Assembly (NCBI RefSeq): GCF_021568775.1
Contig: NZ_JAKGSG010000025.1
Location: 1-64,000 of the forward strand
Source: Antribacter soli
GTDB taxonomy: Bacteria > Actinomycetota > Actinomycetes > Actinomycetales > Cellulomonadaceae
Direction of reading: 5' to 3'
Length of the DNA stretch: 64,000 nucleotides
A program made the position numbers and the translations under genes. Position 1 is the stretch's first letter, and every line of letters begins with the position of its first letter. The notes under the pieces were generated by a model. That model saw only the letters and a list, made by a program, of their open reading frames with translations, ran no database searches and was not told where the DNA came from. Of this stretch, positions 40,180 to 48,703 are shown piece by piece.

Positions 40180-41157
40180 ATGTCCGCCGAGCTCGACCTC
40201 ACCCGCCTGCGCGTGCTGGCCGCCGTCGCCCGCACGGGCTCCGTCACGGCCGCCGCGAAGGACCTGCACTACGCGCAGCCGTCCGTGAGCCACCACCTGA
40301 GCCGCCTCGAGGCCGAAGCCGGGATCCCGCTGCTGCAGCGGGCCGGCCGCGGCGTGCGGCTGACCGAGGCCGGGCGCCTGCTCGCGACCCGCGCCGAGGA
40401 GATCCTCGGCCGGGTCGAGGGCGCGCGGCGTGAGCTGGACGCCCTCGCCGGCCTGCGGGCGGGCCGGGCCCGCCTGGCCGCGTTCCCGTCGGCCCTGGCG
40501 ACGCTCGTCCCGGACGCGATCACCCGGCTCGTGCGCGACCACCCCGGCCTCTCGGTCGGGCTCGTCGAGGCCGAGCCCCCGGAGGCGGTCGCGGCCCTCG
40601 CGTCTGGCGACGTCGACGTCGCCCTCGTCTTCGAGCACACCGACGTGCGCCACACCCGATCGGTCGAGGACCTGTCGCGCTTCGAGGTGACCACCGTGCT
40701 GGACGAGCCGGTGCACCTGGTCGGCCCTGCGACGTCGGGCACGCCCTCGACGGGCCCCGGAGGGACCACCGGCGGGACCACCGGCGGGACGGTCCCGGCG
40801 ATGCCCGGGGGGATGGCCGGGACGAGCCTCGTCGACCTCGCCGATGCCGACTGGATCGCCGGGTGCGAGCGCTGCCGGGCCGACCTCGTGGCGCGCTGCG
40901 GCGCCGTGGGCTTCGCCCCGCGGATCGCGTTCGAGACGGACGACTACGTGGCGGTGCAGGCCCTCGTGGCCGCCGGGACAGGCGTGAGCGTGCTGCCGGA
41001 CCTCGCCCTGCGCGCCCACCGCCATCCCGGCGTGGCGACCACTCCCCTGGCCGGCGCCCAGCGCAGGGTCCTGGCACTCACGGTGGGTGAGCCGGCGCCG
41101 CCAGCGCGCGAGCTCGTGCGCCGCCTCGTCGCGGCGGGCCATACCCTTCAGGAGTGA
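40180..41157 (+). CDS. LysR-family transcriptional regulator
   Basis: A 325-residue regulator with an N-terminal winged helix-turn-helix (LTRLRVLAAVARTGSVTAAA; HYAQPSVSHHLSRLEAEAG) and a type-2 periplasmic-binding-like effector domain (RLAAFPSALATLVPDAITRL; GDVDVALVFEH; AGTGVSVLPDLALRAHRH). A Gly/Thr/Pro-rich linker of about 25 residues (STGPGGTTGGTTGGTVPAM) interrupts the effector domain near residue 190, which is unusual. It is divergent from the dehydratase, whose expression it may control. A short hairpin follows at 41238. Confidence 0.92.
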   Translation: MSAELDLTRLRVLAAVARTGSVTAAAKDLHYAQPSVSHHLSRLEAEAGIPLLQRAGRGVRLTEAGRLLATRAEEILGRVEGARRELDALAGLRAGRARLAAFPSALATLVPDAITRLVRDHPGLSVGLVEAEPPEAVAALASGDVDVALVFEHTDVRHTRSVEDLSRFEVTTVLDEPVHLVGPATSGTPSTGPGGTTGGTTGGTVPAMPGGMAGTSLVDLADADWIAGCERCRADLVARCGAVGFAPRIAFETDDYVAVQALVAAGTGVSVLPDLALRAHRHPGVATTPLAGAQRRVLALTVGEPAPPARELVRRLVAAGHTLQE

Positions 41158-41237
41158 CCCGGGCGACACCCGGACCGGATGTTTCGGGCAGGCAAAACCT
41201 ATGTGAAGGTGCCAGTCCAATAGCCGGAATGTCTCGC

Positions 41238-41257
41238 CAGGGGGTTTCGGTCCCCTG
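41238..41257. terminator. short hairpin after the LysR gene
   Basis: CAGGGG and CCCCTG pair across an eight-base loop, 80 bases after the LysR stop and before the next gene. It is weak, so it may be only a leader structure. Confidence 0.35.
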
Positions 41258-41280
41258 AGCACCGTGGCACCATTCGGCTC

Positions 41281-42048
41281 GTGCACCTCATCCGCGAGTT
41301 CACCCCGGACGCCTACGAGTTCGCGCTGTCGTCGTGGTCCTGGCTCGGTGTGGAGGACAAGGTGCCCCGCTTCGCGTCGTGCTTCGGCGACATGTTCCTG
41401 GAGTCCGCCCAGGGGTGGTGGTTCCTCGACACCGTCGAGGGAACGCTGGAGATGTGCTGGACCAGCATGGACGAGATGTTCGCCGAGCTCGAGAGCTCCG
41501 AGGGTCGTGCCGAGTACCTCCTCGAGGAGACCCTCAACCTGGCCGTCAGCGGTGGCATGCAGATCGCCGACGACGAGGTCTTCGCCTTCCTGCCCCCGCC
41601 GGCCGTGACCGGCACGATGTCGGTCGACAGCCTCGCGCCGCTGCGCTTCGCGATCGCGGCGAACCTCGCCGGCCGTATCCACGGCGAGCTGCGGGGCATC
41701 GTGCCCGACGGCGGCGTGCCCGCACTCGCCGCGAGCATCGTCCCGGCCGCGGCCCACGGCCAGGACGGGTTCCCCCTGCCCGGCCACGACGCCGGTGGCT
41801 ACGGATCCGGTGGCGGCTACGGGGACAACGGCTTCGGGTCGAACGGGTTCGGCGACAACGGCTTCGCCGGGTACGGGTACGCGGCACCGGTGCCCGCGTC
41901 CGCCGTCGCCCCGGCAGCGACCGCGACTCCGGCCGCGCCCCGCCATGGATCGCACTTCGCGGCGGACCAGGTCTACGACCAGGAGCAGGACCCGCACCCC
42001 GGCACGTACGGGGCACCGCAGCAGCAGGGCTGGCCCGCCTGGACGTGA
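41281..42048 (+). CDS. DUF1851/Tdi1-like domain protein with Gly/Asn-rich tail
   Basis: A 255-residue protein. Residues about 30-140 follow the DUF1851 pattern found in Tdi1-type immunity proteins (RFASCFGDMFLESAQGWWFL; DTVEGTLEMCWTS; MQIADDEVFAFLPPPAVTGT). The tail is low complexity: GGYGSGGGYGDNGFGSNGF, then GDNGFAGYGYAAP, with repeats of G-x-NGF. The end is Gln/Pro-rich. No toxin gene is next to it, so an immunity role is unproven. GTG at 41281 follows CACCAT by seven bases. Confidence 0.6.
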   Translation: MHLIREFTPDAYEFALSSWSWLGVEDKVPRFASCFGDMFLESAQGWWFLDTVEGTLEMCWTSMDEMFAELESSEGRAEYLLEETLNLAVSGGMQIADDEVFAFLPPPAVTGTMSVDSLAPLRFAIAANLAGRIHGELRGIVPDGGVPALAASIVPAAAHGQDGFPLPGHDAGGYGSGGGYGDNGFGSNGFGDNGFAGYGYAAPVPASAVAPAATATPAAPRHGSHFAADQVYDQEQDPHPGTYGAPQQQGWPAWT

Positions 42049-42100
42049 ACCACCCGACCGCGAGACGGGCGCCCGACGCGCCTGTCTCGCGACCGCACGC

Positions 42101-42793
42101 CTATCTCGGCGGGGTCCGCGCCAGCTGCTCCGCCCGTCGCGCCACGTCGCGCGGCACGCCGCCCACCGCGTCGTCGGCAGCGACGGGCTCGCCGGCCACC
42201 CGGCGGAGCGGGATCACCCCGGCCCACGTGCCGGCCGCCACGTCGGCGGGCTCGTCGACCGGGCCGGTCGCCCGCTCCTTCATCGACGCCTCGGCCAGCG
42301 GGAGCGCGAGCACCACGGTCGCAGCCAGCTCCTTGCGGGTCGCGGGCCGCAGGGTCGCCGACCGGCCAGGGATCATGTGGTCCACGATCGCGTCGAGCGC
42401 ACGCACGCGCTCCGCGTCGTCCTCGACCACCCGCGGCCGGCCGATCACGACGGCCGACCGGTAGTTCATGGAGTGGTTGAACCCGGACCGGGCGGCGACC
42501 AGGCCGTCCAGCTCCGTGACGCTCACGCAGACGTCGCGCTCGAGCGCGCGGCCGAGCCAGCCCGCAGCCACCGACCCGTGGAGGTAGAGCGTGCCGCCGT
42601 CGTCGGGACCCGAGGGGTCCACCGCGTACGCGACGGGCAGCACCACCGGGTGCGGCCCGCCGTCCACGCCGAGGTGGGCGACGAGCCCGTCGGCGAGGAG
42701 GGCGAGCAGCCGACGGCGGTCGGTCACCATGCGGTTGCGGCCGCGGGTGGGGGTCGTGCGCGTCGTCGTCGAGAGGGGGGCCGAGGTGCTCAT
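42101..42793 (-). CDS. pyridoxamine 5'-phosphate oxidase-like FMN-binding protein
   Basis: A 230-residue split-barrel protein: RRLLALLADGLVAHLGVDGG, PVVLPVAYAVDP, LYLHGSVAAGWLGRAL and VSVTELDGLVAARSGFNHSM, then NYRSAVVIGRPRVV and AATVVLALPLAEASMKER, as in the flavin-binding family often found beside MocR regulators. ATG at 42793 is preceded six bases upstream by GATGCT. It is divergent from a MocR/PdxR-type gene, which suggests a link to vitamin B6 or a related cofactor. Confidence 0.85.
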   Translation of the reverse strand: MSTSAPLSTTTRTTPTRGRNRMVTDRRRLLALLADGLVAHLGVDGGPHPVVLPVAYAVDPSGPDDGGTLYLHGSVAAGWLGRALERDVCVSVTELDGLVAARSGFNHSMNYRSAVVIGRPRVVEDDAERVRALDAIVDHMIPGRSATLRPATRKELAATVVLALPLAEASMKERATGPVDEPADVAAGTWAGVIPLRRVAGEPVAADDAVGGVPRDVARRAEQLARTPPR

Positions 42794-42830
42794 GCCGGTA
42801 GCATCGGCCCCCGGGTGGCCTGCCGTCACG

Positions 42831-42864
42831 GGCCACTTTCGCACCATCTCGACAGGACACTTCG
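42831..42864. promoter_or_regulatory. direct repeats in the MocR/flavin-protein divergent region
   Basis: GGCCACTTTCG at 42831 and GGACACTTCG at 42855 lie 24 bp apart, immediately before the MocR start. MocR/PdxR regulators are known to bind direct repeats in such divergent gaps. The match is suggestive only. Confidence 0.4.
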
Positions 42865-44202
42865 ATGGCCACGCTCCCTGTCCGCCTCGATCGCGACCGG
42901 CCGGAGCCGCTGCCGGCCCAGCTCGCGGGCGCGATCCGCGCGCTCGTGGTGGCCGGCACGCTCACCCGCGGCGACCGCCTGCCCTCCAGCCGGGCGCTGG
43001 CTGCCGACCTGGGCGTGTCCCGCTCGGTGGCCGAGCAGGCCTACGACCAGCTCCGCGCCGAGGCGTGGCTCGAGGCCCGGCACGGGTCCGGCACGTTCGT
43101 CGCCTCCGGCGGCCCGCTGCCCGCCGTCGTGACGCCGCTCCGGCGGGCGACCCCGCCGCCGGCGCTCGTGCAACTCGACGCGGGAACACCCTGGATCGAC
43201 CCCCGGCACCTCGCGGGCTGGCGCCGCGCCTGGCGCGAGGTCTCCGCGGCGACCCCGCCGCGCGGCTACGACGACCCGCGCGGCCTCCCCGAGCTGCGCT
43301 CGGCCCTTGCCGAGCGTCTCGCCCGGACGCGCGGGCTCACGGTCGACCCGGACGAGCTGTTCGTCACCGCGGGCACGACCGACGGCCTGCGCCACCTCCT
43401 CCCGGCCCTGCCGCCCGGCCCCGTCGCCCTGGAGGACCCCGGCTACCGGGCCGCGGTGGAGACCGTCCAGACCGCGGGCCGCAAGGTGGCCGACCTCCCG
43501 GCGACGGCACCCGTCACGACGTTGCAGGGCTGCGCCGCCGCCTACGTGACCCCCGCGCACCAGCACCCGCTCGGCCGGGTCATGCCGGCAGGCGACCGGC
43601 TCGCCCTGCTCGGGGCCGCGCGGGCGGCCGACGCCGTCGTCGTGGAGGACGACTACGACTCCGAGTTCCGGTACGACGTCGCCCCCGTTCCCGCGCTCGC
43701 CGCGCTCGACAGGTCCCGCGTGGCCTACCTCGGCACCGCCGCCAAGTCGGTCTCCCCCAGCCTCCGCGTCGGGTGGCTCGTGGCGCCGCCGTCGCTGCGG
43801 GAGGACATCGAGCGTCGCCGGGCCGTGACGCACGACGCGCCCTCCTGGCCGGCGCAGCGGGCCCTGCTGGCGCTGCTGCGCGACGGCTGGCTCGACAAGG
43901 TGGTGCGGACCGCCCGCCGCGTCTACGCGGAACGGGCCCCGCGGGTGGCGCGGGCGCTCGCGCCCCACGGTGTCCCCGCGGGGCCCCAGGCGGGCATGTA
44001 CTCCACCTGGCTGCTTCCCCAGGCCGACGCGCTGGCGGCCCGCGCGGCGGCGCGGGCCGCCGGCTTCGACGTCAACCTGCTGACCGACTACTGCCGGTCG
44101 GCAACGCTCACCGGGCTGGTCGTCGGCTTCGGCGGCGTGACCGACGACCAGCTCGACCGCGCGCTGGCCGCGATCACGCGCGGCCTGACCGAGGGCCGCT
44201 AG
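42865..44202 (+). CDS. MocR/PdxR-type regulator (GntR HTH fused to aminotransferase fold)
   Basis: A 445-residue protein with an N-terminal GntR winged helix ([40 protein letters not shown]) and a fold-type I aminotransferase domain ([51 protein letters not shown] with the PLP lysine). PdxR members activate pyridoxal phosphate synthesis; others control different genes. The divergent PNPOx-like gene is the obvious target. Its stop shares the CTAG tetranucleotide with the stop of the convergent ABC gene. Confidence 0.93.
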   Translation: MATLPVRLDRDRPEPLPAQLAGAIRALVVAGTLTRGDRLPSSRALAADLGVSRSVAEQAYDQLRAEAWLEARHGSGTFVASGGPLPAVVTPLRRATPPPALVQLDAGTPWIDPRHLAGWRRAWREVSAATPPRGYDDPRGLPELRSALAERLARTRGLTVDPDELFVTAGTTDGLRHLLPALPPGPVALEDPGYRAAVETVQTAGRKVADLPATAPVTTLQGCAAAYVTPAHQHPLGRVMPAGDRLALLGAARAADAVVVEDDYDSEFRYDVAPVPALAALDRSRVAYLGTAAKSVSPSLRVGWLVAPPSLREDIERRRAVTHDAPSWPAQRALLALLRDGWLDKVVRTARRVYAERAPRVARALAPHGVPAGPQAGMYSTWLLPQADALAARAAARAAGFDVNLLTDYCRSATLTGLVVGFGGVTDDQLDRALAAITRGLTEGR

Positions 44203-46025
44203 ACCAGCGAGTCCCGCCAGGCCGCGTGGAGCGCGGCGTAGCGGCCCTCCCCCGCGATCAGCTCGGCCGGCGTGCCGTCCTCGACGATGCGGCCGTGCTC
44301 CAGGACCAGCACGCGGTCCGCGATCGCGACGGTGGACAGGCGGTGGGCGATGATGATCGCCGTCCGGTCCGCGAGCAGGGTCTGCAGCCCGTGCTGCACG
44401 AGGCGCTCGCCCGGCATGTCGAGCGACGACGTGGCCTCGTCGAGCACGAGCACAGCCGGGTCGGCGAGGAAGGCGCGCGCGAACGACAGGAGCTGACGCT
44501 GCCCCGCCGAGACGCGGCCACCGCGCTTGTTCACGTCGGTGTCGTAGCCCTCGGGCATCGCCATGACGAACTCGTGGGCGCCGACGGCCCGGGCCGCCGC
44601 CTCGACCTGGTCCTGCGTGGCACCCGGCCGGCCGAGCGCGATGTTCTCGCGCACGGTCCCGCTGAACAGGTACGCCTCCTGCGTCACCATGACCACGGCC
44701 CGTCGCAGGTCGCGCGACGCGAGGTCGCGCACGTCCACGCCGTCGAGCCGGACGGCGCCCTCGGTAGGGTCGTAGAAGCGCGTGACGAGCTTCGCGATGG
44801 TCGACTTGCCCGCCCCCGTGGTGCCGACGAGCGCCAGGGTCTGCCCGGCAGGGATCGTCAGGTCGAGGTCGGGCAGCACGACCGGGCCGTCGCCGTACTG
44901 GAACCGCACGTGGTCCAGGCCGAGCCCGCCGCGCGCGGCGGGCAGCGGGACCGGCTGCTTCGGCTCGACGACGGTCGGCTCCTCGGCCAGCAGGCCCGAC
45001 ACCTTCTCCAGCGCGGCCGCGGCCGACTGGAACGCGTTGTAGAACATGCCGAGCTGCTGGATCGGGAAGAAGAACCGCTTCACGTACAGCAGGGCCGCGA
45101 CGAGCACGCCCACCTCCATCGACCCGCCCAGGACGCGCCACCCGCCGACGGCCAGCGCCGCGACCACCGTCATGTTGCCGATCAGGACGAGGCCCGGCTG
45201 GTAGCGGCCGTTCACGCCGAAGATACGGAGGTTCGCCTCGCGGTACTCGTCGCCGAGCGCCTCGTAGGCGGCCTCGGTGGTGGACTCCCGGCGGAACGCC
45301 TGGACGGCGCGCATGCCGGTCATGGTCTCGACGAACTTGACGATGAGACGGGCCGACGCCGTGCGCTGCTCGCGGTAGTACACCCGGGACCGCGCCTGGA
45401 ACCACCGGGTCAGGAACCACGCGGGGACGAACGCCGCCGCCAGGACGAGGCCGGAGCGCCAGTCGAGCAGGGTGAGGCCGACGAACGTGAAGGCCATGAC
45501 GAGCAGGGACGACACGACGCCGGTGAGGCCGCCGTCGAGCAGCTCGCGCAGGGCCTCGAGGTCGGACGTCTGGCGGGAGATGATCCGCCCGGACGTGTAC
45601 GACTCGTGGAACTCGAGGGACAGGCGCTGGGTCTGGCGGAAGACCCGGCGGCGCAGCTCGAGCATGACGGCCTGCGCGATGCGGGCGGCGGAGCGGCGGT
45701 AGGCGCCGATGGTGAGCCCGGCGACGACGGCCGCGACGAGGTAGCCGGCGCCGATCGCGACGAGCATCCCGGGGTTGCCGTCGCGCAGGGCGGGCAGTGC
45801 GTCGTCGATGGCCAGGGCGACGAGCCAGGGCCCGGCGACCTGCCCGGCGGTCGAGGCGACCACGAGGGCGCCGGACCAGGTCAGGCCCTTGCCGTGGGGG
45901 CGCAGGAGGTTGCCGAGGAGCGACAGCGACCGGGACCGTACGGCGCGGCTGGTGGCCTTGTCGAGGCGGGTCTCGTCGTCCGAGGCGGCGTCGGTCGGGC
46001 GGCGGGTCTCGGGTGCGGCGGTCAC
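44199..46025 (-). CDS. ABC half-transporter (permease-ATPase), siderophore operon
   Basis: A 608-residue half-exporter. Six membrane helices ([40 protein letters not shown] and onward) precede an ATPase with Walker A in [15 protein letters not shown], the signature [15 protein letters not shown], Walker [15 protein letters not shown] and the H-loop [11 protein letters not shown]. It starts with GTG overlapping the previous gene's stop and pairs with the next-upstream half-transporter as a heterodimer. Its position at the end of the siderophore operon suggests export of the siderophore. Confidence 0.93.
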   Translation of the reverse strand: MTAAPETRRPTDAASDDETRLDKATSRAVRSRSLSLLGNLLRPHGKGLTWSGALVVASTAGQVAGPWLVALAIDDALPALRDGNPGMLVAIGAGYLVAAVVAGLTIGAYRRSAARIAQAVMLELRRRVFRQTQRLSLEFHESYTSGRIISRQTSDLEALRELLDGGLTGVVSSLLVMAFTFVGLTLLDWRSGLVLAAAFVPAWFLTRWFQARSRVYYREQRTASARLIVKFVETMTGMRAVQAFRRESTTEAAYEALGDEYREANLRIFGVNGRYQPGLVLIGNMTVVAALAVGGWRVLGGSMEVGVLVAALLYVKRFFFPIQQLGMFYNAFQSAAAALEKVSGLLAEEPTVVEPKQPVPLPAARGGLGLDHVRFQYGDGPVVLPDLDLTIPAGQTLALVGTTGAGKSTIAKLVTRFYDPTEGAVRLDGVDVRDLASRDLRRAVVMVTQEAYLFSGTVRENIALGRPGATQDQVEAAARAVGAHEFVMAMPEGYDTDVNKRGGRVSAGQRQLLSFARAFLADPAVLVLDEATSSLDMPGERLVQHGLQTLLADRTAIIIAHRLSTVAIADRVLVLEHGRIVEDGTPAELIAGEGRYAALHAAWRDSLV

Positions 46026-48004
46026 GGGCGGGCCTCCTCGGGCTCGGTCAGCTCGGCGGTGACGTCCTCGACGTCGTCGAGGTCGCCGTCGTGCGGGTGC
46101 GCGGCGTAGTCCTCCTCGAGGCTGGAGATGATGTGCCGGTAGTGGGGGTCGGTGGCCAGCAGCTCGGAGTGGGTGCCCACTGCGGTGATGCGGCCGTCGC
46201 GGAGCACGGCCACCCGGTCGGCGAGCGCCACGGTCGAGGGCCGGTGCGCGATGACGAGGCTGGTGGTGGTGCGCAGTACGTCGCGCAGCCGCTCGGTCAC
46301 GGCCTCCTCGGTGGCGACGTCGAGCGCGGAGAGCGGGTCGTCGAGCACGAGGACGCGCGGGCGGGCGGCGACGGCGCGGGCCAGGGCGAGCCGTTGGCGC
46401 TGGCCGCCCGACAGGGACAGGCCCTCCTCGCCGATGCGCGTCTCGACGCCCTGCGGCAGCTCGGCGGCGAAGCGCGCCTGGGCGACCTCGAGGGCCTCGT
46501 GCAGGCGGGCCTCCCGCTCGTCGGCGGCCAGCTCGTCGGGGACGCCGAGCAGGACGTTCTCGCGCACGGAGGCGGAGAACAGGGTGGGGTCCTCGAACGC
46601 GACGGCGATCGCGGCACGTACCTGGGCGCGGGTCCGGTGGCGCACGTCGACGCCGTCGAGGAGCACCTCGCCGTCGGTCACGTCGAACAGGCGGGGCACG
46701 AGCATCGCGAGCGTCGACTTGCCCGAGCCCGTGAGGCCGACGAGCGCCGTCGTGGTCCCGGCGGGCAGCACGAGATGGACGTGCTCCAGCACGGGCCGCT
46801 CGGCGTCCTCGTACCGGAACGTCACGTCGCGGAGCTCGACGGTGCCTGCCGTGGCGGGGTCGGCCGTGGCGGGGTCGGCCGTGGCGGGGGCCGGTGCGGA
46901 GTCGGCCGGTGCCGGGGCCGCGTCGTCCTGGGCCGGGTCCGTGAGCGGGTTGCGGGCGTCCATCACCTCGAAGTACCGGTCGACGGCGGTGCGGGCGTTG
47001 AGCGTCATCGACAGCGTCATGCCGAGGTCGACGACGGGGCCGTTGATGACGGCGGTCGTGGCGAAGAACATGACGAGGTCGCCGACCGTGACCTGGCCGT
47101 CGGCGGCGAGGAGCGTGCCGAGCACGACGCAGACCGCGATGGTGACCTCGGGGATGAGCGTGAGGCTCGTCATCAGCCCGGCGTCCACGGAGGCCTTTCG
47201 CATCTCGGTGCGCCGCAGCTCGTCGGCCTGGCCGGTGAAGGTCTCCAGCGCGTCGCGGCCCCGGCCGAACGCCTTGAGCACCCGGATGCCGTGGACGGAC
47301 TCCTCGACGGTGGTGGCGAGGTCGCCCGACTGGTCCTGCGACAGGCGCGAGATCAGCCGGTACTTCCGGGAGAACCGGAACACGATGACGACGACGGGGA
47401 TCGCACCGGCGAGGTACACGAGGCCGAGCCAGCCGGCGGAGGCGACGAGGATGCCGACGCCCACCACCACCGTGGTGATGCTGACCACGAGCTGGAGCAC
47501 TCCGAAGATGAGCCACCGGCGCAGGAGGCCCAGGTCGCCCATGATGCGGGACAGGAGCTGCCCGCCGGGCCACCGGTCGTGGAACGCGATCGGGAGGTCC
47601 TGGAGGTGACGGAAGAGCGCCATGCGCATCTCCGCCTCGACCCGCGTGCCCGGGAACATGACGAGCGTGCGGCGCAGGAGGATCAGGCCGGCCTCGCCGA
47701 GCCCGAGGACGAGCACCAGCCCGACCGCGATGGCCAGGCCGCGCCAGTCGCGCTCGAGGGCTCCCGCGGCGAGCGGACCGTTGACCGCCCACTTGAGCGC
47801 CTGCGGGATCATGAGCGCCGCGAGGCTCGCGCCCAGGGCGGAGAGCAGGCCGCCGACCAGCCGCGGCAGGGCCGGGCGGACGAACGGGTACAGGCGGCGG
47901 ACCGAGCCGAACGTCGACAGGTCTGCGGGCGGCGTCGATACGTTTCGAGGATCGTCGGGCAGGGCAGGCGCTGGGGAGGGTGGTGTGGTTGGCATCACCC
48001 TCAT
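46022..48004 (-). CDS. ABC half-transporter (permease-ATPase), siderophore operon
   Basis: A 660-residue half-exporter with six membrane spans ([40 protein letters not shown]) and an ATPase. Walker A is [15 protein letters not shown], the signature is [17 protein letters not shown] and Walker B is [12 protein letters not shown], where the catalytic Glu is Asp, as in the degenerate site of heterodimeric exporters. The linker near residue 365 is Ala/Pro/Asp-rich with [10 protein letters not shown] repeats. ATG at 48004 has GGAG five bases upstream. It is 15 bp after the GNAT gene and overlaps the partner gene by four bases. Confidence 0.93.
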   Translation of the reverse strand: MRVMPTTPPSPAPALPDDPRNVSTPPADLSTFGSVRRLYPFVRPALPRLVGGLLSALGASLAALMIPQALKWAVNGPLAAGALERDWRGLAIAVGLVLVLGLGEAGLILLRRTLVMFPGTRVEAEMRMALFRHLQDLPIAFHDRWPGGQLLSRIMGDLGLLRRWLIFGVLQLVVSITTVVVGVGILVASAGWLGLVYLAGAIPVVVIVFRFSRKYRLISRLSQDQSGDLATTVEESVHGIRVLKAFGRGRDALETFTGQADELRRTEMRKASVDAGLMTSLTLIPEVTIAVCVVLGTLLAADGQVTVGDLVMFFATTAVINGPVVDLGMTLSMTLNARTAVDRYFEVMDARNPLTDPAQDDAAPAPADSAPAPATADPATADPATAGTVELRDVTFRYEDAERPVLEHVHLVLPAGTTTALVGLTGSGKSTLAMLVPRLFDVTDGEVLLDGVDVRHRTRAQVRAAIAVAFEDPTLFSASVRENVLLGVPDELAADEREARLHEALEVAQARFAAELPQGVETRIGEEGLSLSGGQRQRLALARAVAARPRVLVLDDPLSALDVATEEAVTERLRDVLRTTTSLVIAHRPSTVALADRVAVLRDGRITAVGTHSELLATDPHYRHIISSLEEDYAAHPHDGDLDDVEDVTAELTEPEEARP

Positions 48005-48019
48005 TATTACTCCAGGTCG

Positions 48020-48703
48020 TTACTTAGCGTAAGCACTTATCTGCCGGGCGGCCTCGCCTCGCAGCGCCGCCGACACCGCCTCGCCCCGCGCCCTGCCGAG
48101 GAACACGAGCTGGGCATCCTTGGGGCCGTGGGCCGACTCGAAGGTGACGCGCTCCCCCAGCTCGAAGCCCAGCTCGGCCACGCGCGCCACGGCCTTCTCG
48201 TTGCGGGCGTCGGGCTCCGCCACGAGCCGGTCGGTGCCCGGCCCGGCGAGGAGGAACTCGATGATCGACGGTCCCAGCACCGACCACGTCGCAGGCCGGC
48301 CGGGGCCGTGCGCACCAGGACCGTGCGCACCAGGACCGTGCGCACCGAGGAAGAAGTGGAAGCCCAGGTCACCGGGCTGGACGTCGTAGGCCGACGCGAC
48401 CGGGTCGTCCTCGGGGTGGTACGCCTGCAGCAGCACCACCGGTTCGCCGTCCCAGCGGACGAGGTACGCGTCGTGGGTCGGCAGCGACTCGACGAACTCG
48501 TACGTCTCGCGCAGCTCCTCGCGCGTGAGGTCCCCCAGCCCCCAGAACACGGCCCTCGGCTTCGTCACCCAGTCGTGCAGCACGTCCAGGTCGCCGTCCG
48601 GGTCCAGGAGGTGCGCCGTCACGGTGCCCGCGGCGCCGAAGTCCCCGCGCCACACCTCCTCGCCGCGGTCACCCTTCAGCAGCCGTCCCTCGCGCCCGCT
48701 CAT
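48020..48703 (-). CDS. GNAT acyltransferase of the siderophore operon (IucB/DesC-like)
   Basis: A 227-residue acyltransferase. [20 protein letters not shown] and [20 protein letters not shown] match the IucB/RhbD/DesC type that acylates N-hydroxylated amines; [20 protein letters not shown] is the acyl-CoA region. A Gly/His/Pro insert (GAHGP three times, residues about 118-133) interrupts the fold next to a beta strand and is encoded by 15-bp repeats. It overlaps the acylase stop (ATGA). The NIS synthetase has a second acyltransferase domain, so the cluster has two. Confidence 0.85.
   Translation of the reverse strand: MSGREGRLLKGDRGEEVWRGDFGAAGTVTAHLLDPDGDLDVLHDWVTKPRAVFWGLGDLTREELRETYEFVESLPTHDAYLVRWDGEPVVLLQAYHPEDDPVASAYDVQPGDLGFHFFLGAHGPGAHGPGAHGPGRPATWSVLGPSIIEFLLAGPGTDRLVAEPDARNEKAVARVAELGFELGERVTFESAHGPKDAQLVFLGRARGEAVSAALRGEAARQISAYAK
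48306..48350. repeat. 15-bp tandem repeats inside the GNAT gene
   Basis: CCGTGCGCACCAGGA is repeated nearly three times, encoding GAHGP units on the reverse strand. The length is a multiple of three, so copy-number change keeps the frame. Confidence 0.8.
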
